From assembly GCF_020536995.1 (NCBI RefSeq), contig NC_068369.1, positions 23,386,040-23,450,039 of the forward strand: a stretch of DNA of 64,000 bases, read 5' to 3'. Of the stretch, positions 35,682-47,109 are shown in pieces. Position numbers and translations under genes: made by a program. The DNA is from Dreissena polymorpha. Lineage: Eukaryota > Mollusca > Bivalvia > Myida > Dreissenidae. The notes beneath the pieces are model-generated. The model saw only the letters and a list, made by a program, of their open reading frames with translations, searched no databases and had not been told where the DNA came from. Numbering within the stretch: the first letter of the stretch is position 1; each line of letters begins with the position of its first letter.

Positions 35682-36005
35682 CACCTAACAGATGAAGAAA
35701 GACTAAGATTGAAGCATTTATTTGATAATAAATACGAAATAATAAGTGAATGCCACATCTGGAAGGGGGCGTACACTCCAAGCGTCTATGGTGTTCTGCG
35801 GTGTAGTTTCCGCGGCAAAAGGCTAAGGCTTAAAGCTCACCATGCACTATATTATCTTGAAAATAAACATGCCATGTCAGCAAAAATGCATGTGTCACAT
35901 TTATGCCACAGTAAACTTTGTGTCAACATCAAGCACTTAAGTTATGGGCCTCAAAGCATTAACAAAAGGAAAATATGTGCTCATGAAAGTTCCCTATGCA
36001 CTTGA
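35682..36005 (+). CDS. His-Me finger (I-PpoI-like) endonuclease domain, unit 2
   Basis: Open frame of 107 codons from stop to stop. It begins HLTDEERLRLKHLF and has no ATG at its start, so it would need an upstream exon or a non-ATG start. Residues 25-65 (CHIWKGAYTPSVYGVLRC, then LRLKAHHALYYLENK) fit the substrate-binding part of HNH/His-Me proteins. MHVSHLCHSKLCVN and HLSYGPQSINKRKIC match the His-Cys box of I-PpoI (SHLCHN, C, HL, N, C), including the presumed catalytic His and Asn and zinc-binding Cys/His. The frame stops at SLCT, before the last His and Cys of the I-PpoI zinc site. Enzymes of this family nick DNA with a metal ion. This copy has an Ala in AMSAKM where most units have Ser. 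It is likely no longer a working gene. Confidence 0.7.
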   Translation, partial: HLTDEERLRLKHLFDNKYEIISECHIWKGAYTPSVYGVLRCSFRGKRLRLKAHHALYYLENKHAMSAKMHVSHLCHSKLCVNIKHLSYGPQSINKRKICAHESSLCT

Positions 36006-37164
36006 AAATGTTTCCAAGCTGTGTCTTGTTTACAATCATGTTCTCATAGTTAGATATATTTGCCCACTGTTTCCAATTGTAGCACTTTGATTTTCAGACT
36101 GTGGTACTGTTTGACGTGGTCACAGTTTAAAAGGGAGAACGAGTGGACCCCGAGAACGATTACACGCATTCGAGACATCGTTAGCCACAGAATCACCCAA
36201 GCGCACGACACTTTCCAGGTCAGGGTCTGAATTCAACGGAATAGAATCTTGAACTTGTTTCTCTACACAGGGCACATGCCTGCAGAAACTTTATAGTTTG
36301 GAAATACTCCTTTTTTGAAAAGTACACCTTTGTTTTTCCTAGCGTGATTGTTTTTATAACTGTGCTGTGATTTCTTATGGAGTGATCTCATTTTGAATGG
36401 TATTTTAATGAATGAATATCAATATTTGGTGCATGTATTTTGTAACATGTGGGAATATACATCTGTAAGACTGATTGATATAGTCAATAATCATTTTAAA
36501 CATTTGACATATAACTTGTGTGCTTCTCTACTAAATAGAGTCAAATGTTGTGAATAGGAACACTATTTTTGGATTATTTCTGTTCTGGTTGTTTCCCTTG
36601 AATTTTGTGAAATTTTGGAATTACTATAAAATACAAACAAAACACAGGATACAGTTCAGAAATGTTGCATTTAATTCATTAAACATTATATTTCAATATA
36701 ACAAAAGCTTTTTGTTTTATTATGCATATATTAAAAAACTTAATAGCAAAACGCAAAATTTTAAAATTGTGTATATCATACGAAAATTGATACATGTATT
36801 CCACAAATGTGTTGCGGTAACAAATCGAACATAATTTTGCATATATCTTTTAACCGCTATGGTTGAGATTATGGAAAACAAAGGGAGGTAATAATGTTAA
36901 AACCATTGCTAATTTTAGGAAAATTTCACGTGTGCTGGTTTCGCACTGGAAAACAATGTTTAAACTCATATTTGTGTAATAGCATCTACATTTGCACATT
37001 TTCTGAGCTTGAATACTAAAATAAGCAAGATAAGTCTGTAGTTTTGTAGAAAAAGTTGGTAAAAATAGGAAAATTATGCAAAATAGTGGTTTGTAACATG
37101 AGCAAACATAAATTCTTTTTTCTTCTTATTTGAAGTCATTATGGCAACATATTTCTTCATGTGA

Positions 37165-37488
37165 CACCTAACAGATGAAGAAAGACTTAGATTGAAGCAT
37201 TTATTTGATAATAAATACAAAATAATAAGTGAATGCCACATCTGGAAGGGGGCGTACACTCCAAGCGTCCATGGTGTTCTGCGGTGTAGTTTCCGCGGCA
37301 AAAGGCTAAGGCTTAAAGCTCACCATGCACTATATTATCTTGAAAATAAACATGCCATGTCATCAAAAATGCATGTGTCACATTTATGCCACAGTAAACT
37401 TTGTGTCAACATCAAGCACTTAAGTTATGGGCCTCAAAGCATTAACAAAAGGAAAATTTGTGCTCATGAAGGTTCCCTATGCACTTGA
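37165..37488 (+). CDS. His-Me finger endonuclease frame, unit 3
   Basis: Full open frame. Private changes relative to unit 2 are NKYKIIS, YTPSVHG and the final HEGSLCT. All His-Cys box residues are kept. Confidence 0.65.
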   Translation, partial: HLTDEERLRLKHLFDNKYKIISECHIWKGAYTPSVHGVLRCSFRGKRLRLKAHHALYYLENKHAMSSKMHVSHLCHSKLCVNIKHLSYGPQSINKRKICAHEGSLCT

Positions 37489-38650
37489 AAATGTTTCCAA
37501 GCTGTGTCTTGTATACAATGATGTTCTCATAGTCAGATATATTTGATCACTGTTTCCAATTGTAGCACTTTGATTTTCAGACTGTGGTACTGTTTGACGT
37601 GGTCGCAGTTTAGAAGGGAGAACAAGTTGACCCCGAGAACGATTACACGCATTCAAGACATCGTTAGCCACAGAATCACCCAATCGCACGACACTTTCCA
37701 GGTCAAGGTCTGAATTCAATGGAATAGAATCTTGAACTTGTTTCTCTAAACAGGGCACATGCCTGCAGAAACTTTATAGTTTGGAAATGCTCCTTTTTTG
37801 AAAAGTACACCTTTGTTTTTCCTAGCGTGATTGTTTTTATAACTGTGCTGTGATTTCTTATGGAGTGATCTCATTTTGAATGGTATTTTAATGAATGAAT
37901 ATCAATATTTGGTGCATGTATTTTGTAATCATGTGGGAATATACATCTGTAAGACTGATTGATAGTGTCAATAATCATTTTAAACATGTGACATATAACT
38001 TGTGTGCTTCTCTACTAAATAGAGTCAAATGTTGTGAATAGGAACACTATTTTTTTGATTATTTCTGTTCTGGTTGTTTCCCTTGAATTGTGTGAAATTT
38101 TGGAATTACTATAAAATACAAACAAAACACAGGATACAGTTCAGAAATGTTGCATTTAATTTATTAAACATTATATTTCAATATAACAAAAGCTTTTCGT
38201 TTTATTATGCATGTATTAAAAAACTAAATAGCAAAACGCAAAATTTTAAAATTGTGTATATCATACGAAAATTGATACATGTATTCCACAAATCTGTTGC
38301 GGTAACAAATCGAACATAAGTTTGCATATATCTTTTAACCGCTACGGTTGAGATTATGGAAAACAAAGGGAGGTAATAATGTTAAAACCATTGCTAATTT
38401 TAGGAAAATTTCACGTGTGCTGGTTTCGCACTGAAAAACAATGTTTAAACTCATATTTGTGTAATAGCATCTACATTTGCACATTTTCTGAGCTTGAATA
38501 CTAAAATAAGCAAGATAAGTCTGTAGTTTTGTAGAAAAAGTTGGTAAAAATAGGAAAATTATGCAAAATAGTGGTTTGTAACATGCCGCAAACATAAATT
38601 CTTTTTTCTTCTTATTTGAAGTCATTATGGCAACATATTTCTTCGTGTGA

Positions 38651-38974
38651 CACCTAACAGACGAAGAAAGACTAAGACTGAAGCATTTATTTGATAATAA
38701 ATACGAAATAATAAGTGAATGCCACATCTGGAAGGGGGCGTACACTCCAAGCGTCTATGGTGTTCTGCGGTGTAGTTTCCGCGGCAAAAGGCTAAGGCTT
38801 AAAGCTCACCATGCACTATATTATCTTGAAAATAAACATGCCATGTCAGCAAAAATGCATGTGTCACATTTATGCCACAGTAAACTTTGTGTCAACATCA
38901 AGCACTTAAGTTATGGGCCTCAAAGCATTAAGAAAAGGAAAATATGTGCTCATGAAGGTTCCCTATGCACATGA
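38651..38974 (+). CDS. His-Me finger endonuclease frame, unit 4
   Basis: Open through the domain. The codon before AAGCAT is CTG instead of TTG, and the tail reads SIKKRK as in unit 6. The stop is again directly after SLCT. Confidence 0.6.
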   Translation, partial: HLTDEERLRLKHLFDNKYEIISECHIWKGAYTPSVYGVLRCSFRGKRLRLKAHHALYYLENKHAMSAKMHVSHLCHSKLCVNIKHLSYGPQSIKKRKICAHEGSLCT

Positions 38975-40135
38975 AAATGTTTCCAAGCTGTGTCTTGTTT
39001 ACAATGATTTTCTCATAGTCAGATATATTTGCCCACTGTTTCCAATTGTAGCGCTTTGATTTTCAGACTGTGGTACTGTTTGACGTGGTCGCAGTTTAAA
39101 AGGGAGAACGAGTGGACCCCGAGAACGATTACACGCATTCAAGACATCGTTAGCCACAGAATCACCCAATCGCACGACACTTTCCAGGTCAGGGTCTGAA
39201 TTCAACGGAATAGAATCTTGAACTTGTTTCTCTACACAGGGCACATGCCTGCAGAAACTTTATAGTTTGGAAATACTCCTTTTTTGAAAAGTGCACCTTT
39301 GTTTTTCCTAGCGTGATTGTTTTTTTAACTGTGCTGTGATTTCTTATGGAGTGATCTAATTTTGAATGGTATTTTAATGAATGAATATCAATATTTGGTG
39401 CATGTATTTTGTAATCATATGGGAATATACATCTGTAAGACTGATTGATAGTGTCAATAATCATTTTAAACATTTGACATATAACTTGTGTGCTTCTCTA
39501 CTAAATAGAGTCAAATGTTGTGAATAGGAACACTATTTTTTGGATTATTTCTGTTCTGGTTGTTTCCCTTGAATTGTGTGAAATTTTAGAATTACTATAA
39601 AATACAAACAAAACACAGGATACAGTTCAGAAAGTTGCCTTTAATTCATTAAACATTATATTTCAATATAACAAAAGCTTTTTGTTTTATTATGCATATA
39701 TTAAAAAACTTAATAGCAAAACGCAAAATTTTAAAATTGTGTATATCATACGAAAATTGATACATGTTTTCCACAAATGTGTTGCGGTAACAAATTGAAC
39801 ATAATTTTGCATATATCTTTTAACCGCTATGGTTGAGATTATGGAAAACAAAGGGAGGTAATAATGTTTAAACCATTGCTAATTTTAGGAAAATTTCACG
39901 TGTGCTGGTTTCGCACTGGAAAACCATGTTTAAACTCATATTTGTGTAATAGCATCTACATTTGCACATTTTCTGAGCTTGAATACTAAAATAAGCAAGA
40001 TAAGTCTGTAGTTTTGTAGAAAAAGTTGGTAAAAATAGGAAAATTATGCAAAATAGTGGTTTGCAACATGCCGCAAACATAAATTCTTTTTTCTTCTTAT
40101 TTGAAGTCATTATGGCAACATATTTCTTCATGTGA

Positions 40136-40459
40136 CACCTAACAGATGAAGAAAGACTAAGATTGAAGCATTTATTTGATAATAAATACGAAATAATAAG
40201 TGAATGCCACATCTGGAAGGGGGCGTACACTCCAAGCGTCTATGGTGTTCTGCGGTGTAGTTTCCGCGGCAAAAGGCTAAGGCTTAAAGCTCACCATGCA
40301 CTATATTATCTTGAAAATAAACATGCCATGTCATCAAAAATGCATGTGTCACATTTACGCCACAGTAAACTTTGTGTCAACATCAAGCACTTAAGTTATG
40401 GGCCTCAAAGCATTAACAAAAGGAAAATATGTGCTCATGAAGGTTCCCTATGCACTTGA
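40136..40459 (+). CDS. His-Me finger endonuclease frame, unit 5
   Basis: Open, but the zinc-site Cys is replaced (SHLRHS instead of SHLCHS). The change is shared with unit 8. Loss of a metal ligand with the frame intact argues that the protein is not under selection. Confidence 0.6.
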   Translation, partial: HLTDEERLRLKHLFDNKYEIISECHIWKGAYTPSVYGVLRCSFRGKRLRLKAHHALYYLENKHAMSSKMHVSHLRHSKLCVNIKHLSYGPQSINKRKICAHEGSLCT

Positions 40460-41621
40460 AAATGTTTCCAAGCTGTGTCTTGTTTACAATGATGTTCTCA
40501 TAGTCAGATATATTTGCCCACTGTTTCCAATTGTAGCACTTTGATTTTCAGACTGTGGTACTGTTTGACGTGGTCGCAGTTTAGAAGGGAGAACGAGTGG
40601 ACCCCGAGAACGATTACACGCATTCAAGACATCGTTAGCCACAGAATCACCCAATCGCACGACACTTTCCAGGTCAGGGTCTGAATTCAATGGAATAGAA
40701 TCTTGAACTTGTTTCTCTAAACAGGGCACATGCCTGCAGAAACTTTATAGTTTGGAAATGCTCCTTTTTTGAAAAGTACATCTTTGTTTTTCCTAGCGTG
40801 ATTGTTTTTATAACTGTGCTGTGATTTCTTATGGAGTGATCTCATTTTGAATGGTATTTTAATGAATGAATATCGATATTTGGTGCATGTATTTTGTAAT
40901 CATGTAGGAATATACATCTGTAAGACTGATTGATAGTGTCAATAATCATTTTAAACATTTGACATATAACTTGTGTGCTTCTCTACTAAATAGAGTCAAA
41001 TGTTGTGAATAGGAACACTATTTTTTGGATTATTTCTGTTCTGGTTGTTTCCCTTGAATTGTGTGAAATTTTGGAATTACTATAAAATACAAACAAAACA
41101 CAGGATAAAGTTCAGAAATGTTGCATTTAATTTATTAAACATTATATTTCAATATAACAAAAGCTTTTCGTTTTATTATGCATATATTAAAAAACTTAAT
41201 AGCAAAACGCAAACTTTTAAAATTGTGTATATCATACGAAAATTGATACATGTATTCCACAAATCTGTTGCGGTAACAAATCGAACATAATTTTGCATAT
41301 ATCTTTTAACCGCTATGGTTGAGATTATGGAAAACAAAGGGAGGTAATAATGTTAAAACCATTGCTAATTTTAGGAAAATTTCACGTGTGCTGGTTTCGC
41401 ACTGGAAAACAATGTTTAAACTCATATTTGTGTAATAGCATCTACATTTGCACATTTTCTGAGCTTGAATACTAAAATAAGCAAGATAAGTCTGTAGTTT
41501 AGTAGAAAAAGTTGGTAAAAATAGGAAAATTATGCAAAATAGTGGTTTGTAACATGCCGCAAACATAAATTCCTTTTTCTTCTTATTTGAAGTCATTATG
41601 GCAACATATTTCTTCATGTGA

Positions 41622-41945
41622 CACCTAACAGATGAAGAAAGACTAAGATTGAAGCATTTATTTGATAATAAATACGAAATAATAAGTGAATGCCACATCT
41701 GGAAGGGGGCGTACACTCCAAGCGTCTATGGTGTTCTGCGGTGTAGTTTCCGCGGCAAAAGGCTAAGGCTTAAAGCTCACCATACACTATATTATCTTGA
41801 AAATAAACATGCCATGTCATCAAAAATGCATGTGTCACATTTATGCCACAGTAAACTTTGGGCCAACATCAAGCACTTAAGTTATGGGCCTCAAAGCATT
41901 AAGAAAAGGAAAATATGTGCTCATGAAGGTTCCCTATGCACATGA
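41622..41945 (+). CDS. His-Me finger endonuclease frame, unit 6
   Basis: Open. Changes are AHHTLYY, KLWANIKH (the second zinc-site Cys replaced by Trp) and SIKKRK. Confidence 0.6.
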   Translation, partial: HLTDEERLRLKHLFDNKYEIISECHIWKGAYTPSVYGVLRCSFRGKRLRLKAHHTLYYLENKHAMSSKMHVSHLCHSKLWANIKHLSYGPQSIKKRKICAHEGSLCT

Positions 41946-43107
41946 AAATGTTTCCAAGCTGTGTCTTGTTTACAATGATTTTCTAATAGTCAGATATATT
42001 TGCCCACTGTTTCCAATTGTAGCACTTTGATTTTCAGACTGTGGTACTGTTTGACGTGGTCGCAGTTTAAAAGGGAGAACGAGTGGACCCCGAGAACGAT
42101 TACACGCATTCAATACATCGTTAGCCACAGAATCACCCAATCGCACGACACTTTCCAGGTCAGGGTCTGAATTCAACGGAATAGAATCTTGAACTTGTTT
42201 CTCTACACAGGGCACATGCCTGCAGAAACTTTATAGTTTGGAAATACTCCTTTTTTGAAAAGTACACCTTTGTTTTTCCTAGCGTGATTGTTTTTATAAC
42301 TGTGCTGTGATTTCTTGTGGAGTGATCTCATTTTGAATGGTATTTTAATGAATGAATATCAATATTTGGTGCATGTATTTTGTAATCATGTGGGAATATA
42401 CATCTGTAAGACTGATTGATAGTGTCAATAATCATTTTAAACATTTGACATATAACTTGTGTGCTTCTCTACTAAATAAAGTCAAATGTTGTGAATAGGA
42501 ACACTATTTTTTGGATTATTTCTGTTCTGGTTGTTTCCCTTGAATTGTGTGAAATTTTGGCATTACTATAAAATACAAACAAAACACAGGATACAGTTCA
42601 GAAATGTTGCATTTAATTCATTAAACATTATATTTCAATATAACAAAAGCTTTTTGTTTTATTATGCATATATTAAAAAACTTAATAGCAAAACGCAAAA
42701 TTTTAAAATTGTGTATATCATACAAAAATTGATACATGTATTCCACAAATGTGTTGCGGTAACAAATCGAACATAATTTTGCATATATCTTTTAACCGCT
42801 ATGGTTGAGATTATGGAAAACAAAGGGAGGTAATAATGTTAAAACCATTGCTAATTTTAGGAAAATTTCACGTGTGCTGGTTTCGCACTGGAAAACAATG
42901 TTTAAACTCATATTTGTGTAATAGCATCTACATTTGCACATTTTCTGAGCTTGAATACTAAAATAAGCAAGATAAGTCTGTAGTTTTGTATAAAAAGTTG
43001 GTAAAAATAGGAAAATTATGCAAAATAGTGGTTTGTAACATGCCGCAAACATAAATTCTTTTTTCTTCTTATTTGAAGTCATTATGGCAACATATTTCTT
43101 CATGTGA

Positions 43108-43404
43108 CACCTAACAGATGAAGAAAGACTAAGATTGAAGCATTTATTTGATAATAAATACGAAATAATAAGTGAATGCCACATCTGGAAGGGGGCGTAC
43201 ACTCCAAGCGTCTATGGTGTTCTGCGGTGTAGTTTCCGCGGCAAAAGGCTAAGGCTTAAAGCTCACCATGCACTATATTATCTTGAAAATAAACATGCCA
43301 TGTCATCAAAAATGCATGTGTCACATTTATGCCACAGTAAACTTTGTGTCAACATCAAGCACTTAAGTTATGGGCCTCAAAGCATTAACAAAAGGAAAAT
43401 ATAA
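43108..43404 (+). CDS. His-Me finger endonuclease frame, unit 7 (early stop)
   Basis: Identical in the core to the common type, but the frame stops at INKRKI, just before the Cys that follows in the other units. Confidence 0.6.
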   Translation, partial: HLTDEERLRLKHLFDNKYEIISECHIWKGAYTPSVYGVLRCSFRGKRLRLKAHHALYYLENKHAMSSKMHVSHLCHSKLCVNIKHLSYGPQSINKRKI

Positions 43405-44580
43405 GCTCATGAAGGTTCCCTATGCACTTGAAAATGTTTCCAAGCTGTGTCTTGTTTACAATGATGTTCTCATAGTCAGATATATTTGCCCACTGTTTCC
43501 AATTGTAGCACTTTGATTTTCAGACTGTGGTACTGTTTGACGTGGTCGCAGTTTAAAAGGGAGAACGAGTGGACCCCGAGAACGATTACACGCATTCAAG
43601 ACATCGTTACCCACAGAATCACCCAATCGCACGACACTTTCCAGGTCAGGGTCTGAATTCAACGGAATAGAATCTTGAACTTGTTTCTCTACACAGGGCA
43701 CATGCCTGCAGAAACTTTATAGTTTGGAAATGCTCCTTTTTTGAAAAGTACACCTTTGTTTTTCCTAGCGTGATTGTTTTTATAACTGTGCTGTGATTTC
43801 TTATGGAGTGATCTCATTTTGAATGGTATTTTAATGAATGAATATCAATATTTGGTGCATGTATTTTGTAATCATATGGGAATATACATCTGTAAGACTG
43901 ATTGATAGTGTCAATAATCATTTTAAACATTTGACATATAACGTGTGTGCTTCTCTACTAAATAGAGTCAAATGTTGTGAATAGGAACACTATATTTTGG
44001 ATTATTTCTGTTCTGGTTGTTTCCCTTGAATTTTGTGAAATTTTGGAATTACTATAAAATACAAACAAAACACAGGATACAGTTCAGAAAGTTGCATTTA
44101 ATTCATTAAACATTATATTTCAATATAACAAAAGCTTTTTGTTTTATTATGCATATATTAAAAAACTTAATAGCAAAACGCAAAATTTTATAATTGTGTA
44201 TATCATACGAAAATTGATACATGTTTTCCACAAATGTGTTGCGGTAACAAATCGAACATAATTTTGCATATATCTTTTAACCGCTATGAAAAACAAAGGG
44301 AGGTAATAATGTTAAAACCATTGCTAATTTTAGGAAAATTTCACGTGTGCTGGTTTTGCACTGGAAAACCATGTTTAAACTCATATTTATGTAATAGCAT
44401 CTACATTTGCACATTTTCTGAGCTTGAATACTTAAATAAGCAAGATAAGTCTGTAGTTTTGTAGAAAAAGTTGGTAAAAATAGGAAAATTATGCAAAATA
44501 GTGGTTTGCAACATGCCGCAAACATAAATTCTTTTTTCTTCTTATTTGAAGTCATTATGGCAACATATTTCTTCATGTGA

Positions 44581-44904
44581 CACCTAACAGATGAAGAAAG
44601 ACTAAGATTGAAGCATTTATTTGATAATAAATACGAAATAATAAGTGAATGCCACATCTGGAAGGGGGCGTACACTCCAAGCGTCTATGGTGTTCTGCGG
44701 TGTAGTTTCCGCGGCAAAAGGCTAAGGCTTAAAGCTCACCATGCACTATATTATCTTGAAAATAAACATGCCATGTCATCAAAAATGCATGTGTCACATT
44801 TACGCCACAGTAAACTTTGTGTCAACATCAAGCACTTAAGTTATGGGCCTCAAAGCATTAACAAAAGGAAAATATGTGCTCATGAAGGTTCCCTATGCAC
44901 TTGA
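44581..44904 (+). CDS. His-Me finger endonuclease frame, unit 8
   Basis: Open, with the SHLRHS change also seen in unit 5. This is the last full unit before D2. Confidence 0.6.
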   Translation, partial: HLTDEERLRLKHLFDNKYEIISECHIWKGAYTPSVYGVLRCSFRGKRLRLKAHHALYYLENKHAMSSKMHVSHLRHSKLCVNIKHLSYGPQSINKRKICAHEGSLCT

Positions 44905-44928
44905 AAATGTTTCCAAGCTGTGTCTTGT

Positions 44929-45174
44929 TTACAATGATGTTCTCATAGTCAGATATATTTGCCCACTGTTTCCAATTGTAGCACTTTGATTTTCAGACTG
45001 TGGTACTGTTTGACGTGGTCGCAGTTTAAAAGGGAGAACGAGTGGACCCCGAGAACGATTACACGCATTCAAGACATCGTTAGCCACAGAATCACCCAAT
45101 CGCACGACACTTTCCAGGTCAGGGTCTGAATTCAACGGAATAGAATCTTGAACTTGTTTCTCTACACAGGGCAC
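44929..45174 (-). CDS. 81-codon minus-strand exon-like frame of the macrosatellite (unit 8 shown)
   Basis: Preceded on the minus strand by a good acceptor (TTTCTGCAG then GCATGTGCC). The frame runs PCVEKQVQDSIPLNSDPDLE through SVVRLGDSVANDVLNACNRS to a stop. Its base composition is more balanced than its surroundings, as in a real terminal exon. Open copies are at 34542-34787, 37477-37758, 38999-39244, 40484-40729, 41970-42215 and 43456-43701. Unit 2 has an internal stop. I do not recognise the product. It may be a captured host exon that was amplified with the array. Confidence 0.35.
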   Translation of the reverse strand: MPCVEKQVQDSIPLNSDPDLESVVRLGDSVANDVLNACNRSRGPLVLPFKLRPRQTVPQSENQSATIGNSGQIYLTMRTSL

Positions 45175-45632
45175 ATGCCTGCAGAAACTTTATAGTTTGG
45201 AAATACTCCTTTTTTGAAAAGTACACCTTTGTTTTTCCTAGCGTGATTGTTTTAATAACTTTGCTGTGATTTCTTATAGAGTAATCTCATTTTGAATGGT
45301 ATTTTAATAAATGAATATCAATATTTGGTGCATGTATTTTGTAATCATGTGGGAATATACATCTGTAAGACTGATTGATAGTGTCAATAATCATTTTAAA
45401 CATTTGACATATAACTTGTGTGCTTCTCTACTAAATAGAGTCAAATGTTGTGAATAGGAACACTATTTTTTGGATTATTTCTGTTCTGGTTGTTTCCCTT
45501 GAATTGTGTGAAATTTTGGAATTACTATAAAATACAAACAAAACACAGGATACAGTTCAGAAATGTTGCATTTAATTCATTAAACATTATATTTCAATTA
45601 TATTTTGTTTTATTATGCATATATTAAAAAAC

Positions 45633-46284
45633 TTAAGGTGGCAGGGGATATATCAGTGAAAGGGGGGTCCATGAAAATTACATATCTTTAAGGTAGGTGT
45701 TACCTATGGTCTTTAAAAATCAATTAGGTATTTATAAGATGTATTTCTTGTGTAAGGTTGTAGAAAGAATGTCTCAAAATTTTGGAAAAAAACATTACAA
45801 CTAGCCACAGCTCCCTAGCAAGGAAATTTTGAATCTTCAAAAAGGAGGTTTTCACTTTTGTCGGAAGTCAATATTTCACGCTGCAGAAACAGAACAAAAT
45901 TTTGAAGGTAAATTGTGAAAAATCTAAACGTATGGGAGACACTTTTCTAGGTAAATAAACAAAGCACAGGGATGAAATTAATGAGTAATGTAGCCAAAAC
46001 TAGGATTGCATTCTGTTTGAATGTTCTGTGCATGCCATGAAATGGATCAACTTTCTCAATTTTTCATTAAAAATGAGGTGGGTGGGGGGAAAGATCAAGG
46101 GCCATAGTTTCACAAGTGAAGAAGCCAGCCTTGTCTTTGGTTGTATTTTCAATGTATATTACCTATGCTATGACACTGACACAAAAATGCTTTCTTGTGT
46201 CACTTTCAGTTTTGATGCAATGGATTTGACTGTTTGCGGCCTTTCGGAACTCGAAATTTGGTCAAAAATATATCCCCTGCCCCC
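45633..46284 (+). mobile_element. TTAA MITE, right copy (D2)
   Basis: Direct copy of D1 with TTAA at its left edge, where it meets the last array unit (AAAAAC-TTAA). The right edge ends ATATATCCCCTGCCCCC, but the next bases are ATATACG, so the right TTAA is lost or was never present. Confidence 0.75.
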
Positions 46285-46321
46285 ATATACGTGAGTTGGC
46301 TGAACTTTTCATTACTTACTG

Positions 46322-46674
46322 ATGATCAAAGGACCTAGACAACACAGTCTGGATTACTACATGGATGACCTCCCTTCACCTGGAACACTTCAGGTCGACA
46401 TTGAGTGCTGGGGAATTAAGTTAATTAAGTAATTAAATGACCCCAACCCCCCATCCCCCCTGCAACTTAAGGTGCTGCATTGAAAGCATGCAATAAATAA
46501 ATATTCCCAAACATTTATACCATTTTTAAAAATGCAGCAACCTTTCCAGTGACAAGCTGTGAATGCGAAAGGAGCATATCAACGTTAGGGAATGTCAAAA
46601 CAAGATGTCGTTCAACTATAGGGGGAGAAAGACTCACTGGTATGTGGCTAATGTCAGTGCACATGGGCATCTAG
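46322..46674 (+). pseudogene. hAT transposase relic, C-terminal region with dimerisation domain
   Basis: The first piece (46322-46432) contains YYMDDLPSPGTLQVDIECWG, matching the DLPSP...W segment before the C-terminal domain of ZMYM/52-kDa-repressor-type hAT proteins. The second piece (about 46495-46674) reads FPVTSCECERSISTLGNVKT, then STIGGERLTGMWLMSVH, a clear hAT C-terminal dimerisation domain (the ERSFS, K-T and R-L-x-G motifs). Stops lie between and inside the pieces, for example after KACNK. It continues the N-terminal pieces at 32473-33119 across the inserted array. Confidence 0.75.
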
Positions 46675-46994
46675 GTATACCCATGTAATATTGTCCAACA
46701 ATTTGCAAGGAAGAATCCAAGAAAAATGAAACTGCGTTGTATTTTGGAGTCTGATTTAAACAATGAAGAAAAGGACTTGTGTAAAATTAAAGAGACTGTT
46801 TATTTTGTAAATGTGCCTTATTGCAGCTTGACAATTGTCAGTTTGTGTATATTTGTAACCTTTTGAACAGTTGAAAGTGAATCACAATTTTAATAAAAAT
46901 TAAATAAATTGAAAACACGGCATTTTATTTCACTTCTTTATGTTGAATGCACCAATATTAAGTATGAACGTTTTAATATACATGTATGAACATT
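46675..46994. other. 3' flank of the hAT relic
   Basis: AT-rich with AATAAA-type sites at about 46893-46908 (AATAAAAATTAAATAAATTG). Likely the old 3' untranslated end. I see no further gene. Confidence 0.4.
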
Positions 46995-47045
46995 CATTGA
47001 ACACATACTTCTTGCTGCCCCCCCCCCCACACACACACACTCGCA
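46995..47045. repeat. C-run and CA microsatellite
   Basis: A run of about 13 C followed by ACACACACACACAC. Confidence 0.9.
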
Positions 47046-47109
47046 TTTGTTTTGGTAACAAACTTTGTGCCCCCCTCCAGTAAATTTGTGCCCCCAGTTG
47101 AGCCCTCTC

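Larger units (their letters stand above)
33768..45636 (+). repeat. macrosatellite: eight tandem units of about 1486 bases
   Basis: The landmark TTAATAGCAAAACGC (or ATAGCAAAACGC) recurs at about 33770, 35258, 36742, 38228, 39713, 41199, 42685 and 44170, with steps of 1484-1488. Units are very similar, a few percent apart. Variants are shared in a mosaic way: units 3 and 5, 4 and 6, and 5 and 8 share private changes, as expected from unequal exchange or conversion. Each unit holds a His-Me finger frame on the plus strand and an 81-codon frame on the minus strand. TTAA closes both outer ends. Confidence 0.95.

Noticed and set aside
35063-42776. Plus-strand 81-95 codon frames (FPLNCVKFWNYYKIQ type)
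   Set aside because: Strongly AT-driven Asn/Lys/Phe/Tyr composition. No motif, repeated only because the units are.
33878-44675. Minus-strand 136-codon frames (MYAPFQMWHSL type) repeated in the macrosatellite units
   Set aside because: They lie partly antisense to the His-Me frame and partly in AT-rich DNA. The composition is that of a chance frame copied by tandem duplication.
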